From contig JAADEO010000146.1 of NCBI GenBank assembly GCA_013153415.1, positions 1 to 7,411 on the forward strand: 7,411 nt of DNA. The letters are read 5' to 3'. Made by a program: the position numbers and the translations under genes. Origin of the DNA: Deltaproteobacteria bacterium. Its GTDB lineage: Bacteria > Desulfobacterota > Anaeroferrophillalia > Anaeroferrophillales > Tharpellaceae. A model generated the notes under the pieces. It was not told the origin of the DNA, made no database searches, and was given only the letters and a program-made list of their open reading frames with translations. Below, in pieces: positions 4,307 through 7,411 of the stretch. Position 1 is the stretch's first letter; each line of letters begins with the position of its first letter.

Positions 4307-4954
4307 ATGAAGACCAAAGAGTGCAAGATTCCGGAAGCCACTATCAAGCGCCTCTCCACCTACATCAACTGCCTGGAACGGCTCCAGGTCGAGAATCACC
4401 CGGTCATCTCTTCGGAGCTGCTGGGCGAATACTGCCAGGTCAGTCCGGCTCAGATCCGTAAAGACCTTTCATATTTCGGCGAGTTCGGGGTGCGCGGCGT
4501 CGGCTACGACACCAAGAAGCTGGAAGCGGAGATCAAGGAGATTCTGGGCCTCAACAATAACTGGCCGACCTGTGTGGTCGGCGTCGGCAAACTGGGTCTG
4601 GCCCTGCTCAATTTCGCTCTTTTCCGTAAACACGGTTTCAGCATCACCGCCGCCTTCGACAGCGACCCGGCCAAGGTCGGAACCGAACTGAGCGCCGGCA
4701 TCACCATCCAGCCGACCACCGAGATCGAGCAGACGGTAACCGGGAAGAAGATCCTGATCGGGATCATCACCACCCCGGCCGATGCGGCGCAGAAGGTCGC
4801 CGAACAACTGGTGGCCGGCGGTATTCAGGGCCTGCTCAATTTCGCCCCCACCAAAGTCAAGGTTCCGGAAGAGATAACCCTGCGCAATGTCTCGATCACC
4901 AGCGAGCTGGACAACCTCGCCTACCTGATGACCCAGAAGAGGCGGCGTTCCTGA
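4307..4954 (+). CDS. rex: Rex, redox-sensing transcriptional repressor
   Basis: The protein has 215 residues, the usual Rex length. An N-terminal winged-helix DNA-binding domain (about 8-75) contains IPEATIKRLSTYINCLERL and the highly conserved VSPAQIRKDLSYFGEFGVRGVGY. A Rossmann NAD(H)-binding domain follows, with VVGVGKLGLALLNF (G92-x-G94-x-x-G97), AAFDSDPAKVG (115-125), GIITTPADAAQKVAEQLV and a C-terminal helix for dimer domain swapping. Family knowledge: Rex dimers bind operators when NAD+ dominates and release DNA when NADH rises, controlling fermentation, respiration and sometimes NAD synthesis. ATG at 4307 is preceded by AGAAGG with six-base spacing. The gene is divergent from proB across 450 bases containing Rex-like palindromes and converges on uvrA. 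Autoregulation is inferred from the site at 4084-4099. Confidence 0.97.
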   Translation: MKTKECKIPEATIKRLSTYINCLERLQVENHPVISSELLGEYCQVSPAQIRKDLSYFGEFGVRGVGYDTKKLEAEIKEILGLNNNWPTCVVGVGKLGLALLNFALFRKHGFSITAAFDSDPAKVGTELSAGITIQPTTEIEQTVTGKKILIGIITTPADAAQKVAEQLVAGGIQGLLNFAPTKVKVPEEITLRNVSITSELDNLAYLMTQKRRRS

Positions 4955-4958
4955 GCCC

Positions 4959-5023
4959 AGCCGGGCAGCCAGTCACTCGCACAGGAACTTCTTCCAGATC
5001 GTCCAGGCTCCACTGGCCCGGCT
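4959..5023. repeat. Inverted repeat in the rex-uvrA convergent gap
   Basis: AGCCGGGC (4959-4966) and GCCCGGCT (5016-5023) are exact reverse complements flanking about 49 bases between the convergent stops. A nearby CAG/CTG pair can lengthen the stem across a bulge. A small local hairpin, GCCC-AGCC-GGGC (4955-4966), competes with it. Neither has a U-tract, so a terminator role is only possible. The uvrA stop is doubled (TGATGA, 5028-5023) and its second TGA lies at the repeat edge. Confidence 0.4.
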
Positions 5024-5025
5024 CA

Positions 5026-7411
5026 TCATTTGCACTCCGGCAACAGCTCCCGCAAACACCTGCCGGTCGCTGATTTCGCGACTCCGGCCACCTCTTCCGG
5101 TGTCCCGCAGGCTACCAGCTGGCCGCCGCCGGAACCACCATCCGGCCCGAGATCGATAATGTAATCCGCCGCCTTGATCACCTCGAGATTGTGTTCGATG
5201 ACGATCACTGAGTTGCCCTCTCCGACCAGCCGATCGAGAACCCCGAGCAGTTGTTTCACATCATGAAAATGGAGTCCGGTAGTCGGTTCATCGAGCAGGT
5301 AAAGGGTTCTGCCGGTTGAGCGTTTAGCCAGTTCCCGGGCCAGTTTCACCCGCTGCGCTTCTCCCCCGGAAAGGGTTACAGCGGCCTGACCCAGAGTCAT
5401 GTAGCCGAGACCGACATCTCTCAGCACCTCGAGTTTGCTCAGAATCCGGGGCACGGCGGCGAAAAACTCGGCCGCCTGATTGATTGTCATCGCCAGAACC
5501 TCGGCGATATTGGCTCCTTTATAACGGATCTCCAGCACCTCGCGGGTGAAACGGCGACCGCCGCAGGAATCGCATTTGACAAAGATATCGGGCAGAAAAT
5601 GCATCTCCACCCGGGTGTAGCCATCGCCTTTGCAGGCCTCGCAGCGACCGCCTTTGACATTGAAACTGAAACGACCCGGTTTGTAACCCCGCATCCGGGC
5701 CTCGGGCAGGCCGGCAAACAGCTCGCGAATCGGGGTAAAGACCCCGGTGTAGGTAGCCGGATTGGAACGCGGAGTGCGCCCGATCGGACTCTGGTCGATA
5801 TTGATGACCTTGTCGAGCAGTTCCAAGCCTTCGATTCCCCGGCAGGCTCCGACCGGGTAGCGGGCATCGTAAAGATGATTATGCAGGGCCGGAAACAGGG
5901 TTTCGTTGATCAGGCTGCTCTTGCCCGAACCCGAAACCCCGGTCACGCAGAGCAACAGGCCGAGCGGAAATTCGACATCGATATTCTTGAGATTGTGCTG
6001 AGCCGCCCCGCGAATGACAAGTTTCCGGTTTTTTTCCGGCCGGCGCCGGCGGGCCGGCACCTCGATCTTCTCGCGACCGGAGAGATAGAGTCCGGTCAGA
6101 GAATCCCCGGCGGCGATTTCCGCAGGGGTTCCCTGGGCCACGACCTCGCCGCCCAGACGGCCGGCCCCGGGCCCCATGTCGATCACCTCGTCGGCAGCGA
6201 GAATGGTCTCCTGATCATGTTCGACGATCAAAAGAGAGTTGCCCAGGTCCCGGAGCCGGAACAAGGCATTGAGCAGCCGGCGGTTGTCGCGCTGATGGAG
6301 GCCGATGCTGGGCTCGTCGAGCACATAGAGAACCCCGGTCAGACCGGAACCGATCTGGGTCGCCAGCCGGATACGCTGCGATTCGCCGCCGGAGAGGGTG
6401 GCGCTGGCCCGGTCGAGACTCAGATAGTCGAGACCGACATCGATCAGGAAACGCAACCGGCTGGTCAACTCCACGAGAATACGCCGGGCGATCTCCCGCC
6501 GGGCCGGAGAGAGCTCAAGATTTTCGAGAAACTCCAGGGCCGCCGGTAATGGCCGGCGAGTCAGTTCATGAATATTGAGACCGGAGATCCTGACCTTCAA
6601 AGCCTCGGCCTTGAGCCGGCTGCCCTGGCAACGGGGACAAGGTTTGGGTGAAAGGTAACGCAGCAGTTCGGCGTCGTTCTCCCCGTCGGCCTTTTCATAG
6701 CGCCTTTTCAGACTGGGTATCACACCCTCGAAACGCCGGCTGGAAGAGCGCCGGAAACGACCATCGGTCAGCAGACCGGCGATCCGGGTCCGCCCAGAAC
6801 CATAGAAGATGATCTTTTTCACGGTCTCCGGCAGTTCGGCGAAAGGAGTCGCCAGGGAGAAACCGTAATGGCGGCTCAACGGTTCCAGGATTTCGCTCAG
6901 GTAGAAGGAGTGCGAACGGCGCCAGGGAGCGATCGCGCCATCGGCCAGCGAAAGCGAAGGATCTGGAATGATCAGACCGGTATCGAAAACCAGGTCCCGG
7001 CCCAGACCGCTGCATTCGGGGCAGGCGCCGTGCGGATTATTGAAGGAGAAGAGCCTGGGCGTTATTTCGGCGAAACTCAGGCCGCATTCGATGCAGGCCA
7101 GGCGCCGGGAAAAGAGCAGGCGCTCTCCCCCGACCACCTGGACCACGGCCAGGTCATCGGCCTTGTCCATCGCCAGCTCCAGGGAATCGACCAGCCGGCT
7201 GCGGCTCTCCGGCCCCAGAACAAGACGGTCGACGATCAGCGAGATATCGTGATAACGCTGCCGATCGGGCTCCGGCGGGTCATCGAGCCGGAAAACCTCG
7301 CCATCGACTTCGACCCGGAGAAATCCCTCGCTCAGAAGCCCGCGGAAAAGCTTCTGGAACTCGCCTTTACGCCGGCGCACCAGGGGCGCCATGATCAGCA
7401 GGCGGGTACCA
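5026..7411 (-). CDS. uvrA: UvrA, excinuclease ABC subunit A, partial (N-terminus cut by window edge)
   Basis: The frame is open to the right edge; GTRLLI precedes MAPLVRRRKGEF, as in the middle of UvrA, so the methionine at 7392 is internal. About 794 of some 940 residues are visible; the first Walker A is missing. Counting from that methionine: zinc ligands C100, C103, C124, C127; PCPRCQGSRL at 251-260; ABC signature LSGGESQ (333-339), Walker B LYVLDEP (355-361) and switch H392. The second ABC unit has Walker A GVSGSGKS (485-492), zinc ligands C584, C587, C607, C610, signature LSGGEAQ (674-680), Walker B LYLLDEP (697-703) and H734. Family knowledge: the UvrA dimer is a DNA-binding ATPase that finds lesions and loads UvrB in nucleotide excision repair. 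No key visible residue is missing. It converges on rex with a 71-base gap; its promoter is outside the window. Confidence 0.98.
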   Translation of the reverse strand, partial: GTRLLIMAPLVRRRKGEFQKLFRGLLSEGFLRVEVDGEVFRLDDPPEPDRQRYHDISLIVDRLVLGPESRSRLVDSLELAMDKADDLAVVQVVGGERLLFSRRLACIECGLSFAEITPRLFSFNNPHGACPECSGLGRDLVFDTGLIIPDPSLSLADGAIAPWRRSHSFYLSEILEPLSRHYGFSLATPFAELPETVKKIIFYGSGRTRIAGLLTDGRFRRSSSRRFEGVIPSLKRRYEKADGENDAELLRYLSPKPCPRCQGSRLKAEALKVRISGLNIHELTRRPLPAALEFLENLELSPARREIARRILVELTSRLRFLIDVGLDYLSLDRASATLSGGESQRIRLATQIGSGLTGVLYVLDEPSIGLHQRDNRRLLNALFRLRDLGNSLLIVEHDQETILAADEVIDMGPGAGRLGGEVVAQGTPAEIAAGDSLTGLYLSGREKIEVPARRRRPEKNRKLVIRGAAQHNLKNIDVEFPLGLLLCVTGVSGSGKSSLINETLFPALHNHLYDARYPVGACRGIEGLELLDKVINIDQSPIGRTPRSNPATYTGVFTPIRELFAGLPEARMRGYKPGRFSFNVKGGRCEACKGDGYTRVEMHFLPDIFVKCDSCGGRRFTREVLEIRYKGANIAEVLAMTINQAAEFFAAVPRILSKLEVLRDVGLGYMTLGQAAVTLSGGEAQRVKLARELAKRSTGRTLYLLDEPTTGLHFHDVKQLLGVLDRLVGEGNSVIVIEHNLEVIKAADYIIDLGPDGGSGGGQLVACGTPEEVAGVAKSATGRCLRELLPECK

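Noticed and set aside
4125..4310. 61-codon plus-strand frame ahead of rex
   Set aside because: It lies in the regulatory gap, has no good ribosome binding site, overlaps the rex start and has no recognisable protein features.
6036..6057. GC palindrome GCCGGCGCCGGC inside uvrA
   Set aside because: It encodes an arginine/proline-rich linker between the two ABC units. CGG/CCG codon bias explains it without a separate function.
5599..6549. 316-codon plus-strand open frame opposite uvrA
   Set aside because: It is antisense to conserved UvrA motifs, including the second Walker A and first signature. It has no ribosome binding site of note and no recognisable domain.
1..7411. tRNA, rRNA, CRISPR array, insertion sequence or attachment site
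   Set aside because: I found no cloverleaf, rRNA segment, regularly spaced direct repeats, transposase motifs or flanking target duplications; genes fill all but the proB-rex gap.

Overview
The window is ordinary chromosomal housekeeping DNA of fairly high GC content, with tightly packed genes and one long AT-richer regulatory gap. The order proB-proA-nadD-rsfS-rlmH, read right to left, is the arrangement I recall from Geobacter, Pelobacter and Desulfuromonas relatives (Desulfuromonadales, formerly Deltaproteobacteria), where obgE usually lies just upstream of proB. Together with a Rex regulator, this suggests an anaerobic or facultative member of that group. The assignment rests on memory of gene order and protein style, not on a search.

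Layout. Positions 1-3856 hold a five-gene minus-strand operon. It begins at 3856 with proB (glutamate 5-kinase with PUA domain). Then come proA (glutamyl phosphate reductase), nadD (overlapping the end of proA), rsfS (ribosome silencing factor) and rlmH, which is cut by the left edge. Positions 3857-4306 are a 450-base divergent regulatory region. Positions 4307-4954 encode rex on the plus strand. Rex converges on uvrA (minus strand, ending at 5026), whose N-terminal part runs off the right edge.

How the genes relate. ProB and ProA make glutamate semialdehyde for proline, using ATP and NADPH. NadD makes the dinucleotide precursor of NAD. RsfS and RlmH act on the large ribosomal subunit. Rex senses NADH/NAD+ and sits back to back with this operon. 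UvrA is the damage-recognition ATPase of nucleotide excision repair and looks functionally unrelated.

I see no novel multi-gene system, mobile element, CRISPR array, tRNA or rRNA. The parts worth a second look are non-coding. There is a dense cluster of palindromes upstream of rex, including a TGTGA-N6-TCACA site that fits a Rex or CRP/FNR-type operator and shares a half-site with a second perfect inverted repeat. A plausible proB promoter overlaps its own inverted repeat. The proB and rex leaders each show competing hairpins. rsfS may use a rare ATT start codon, and a perfect 12-bp stem lies inside the nadD coding sequence.
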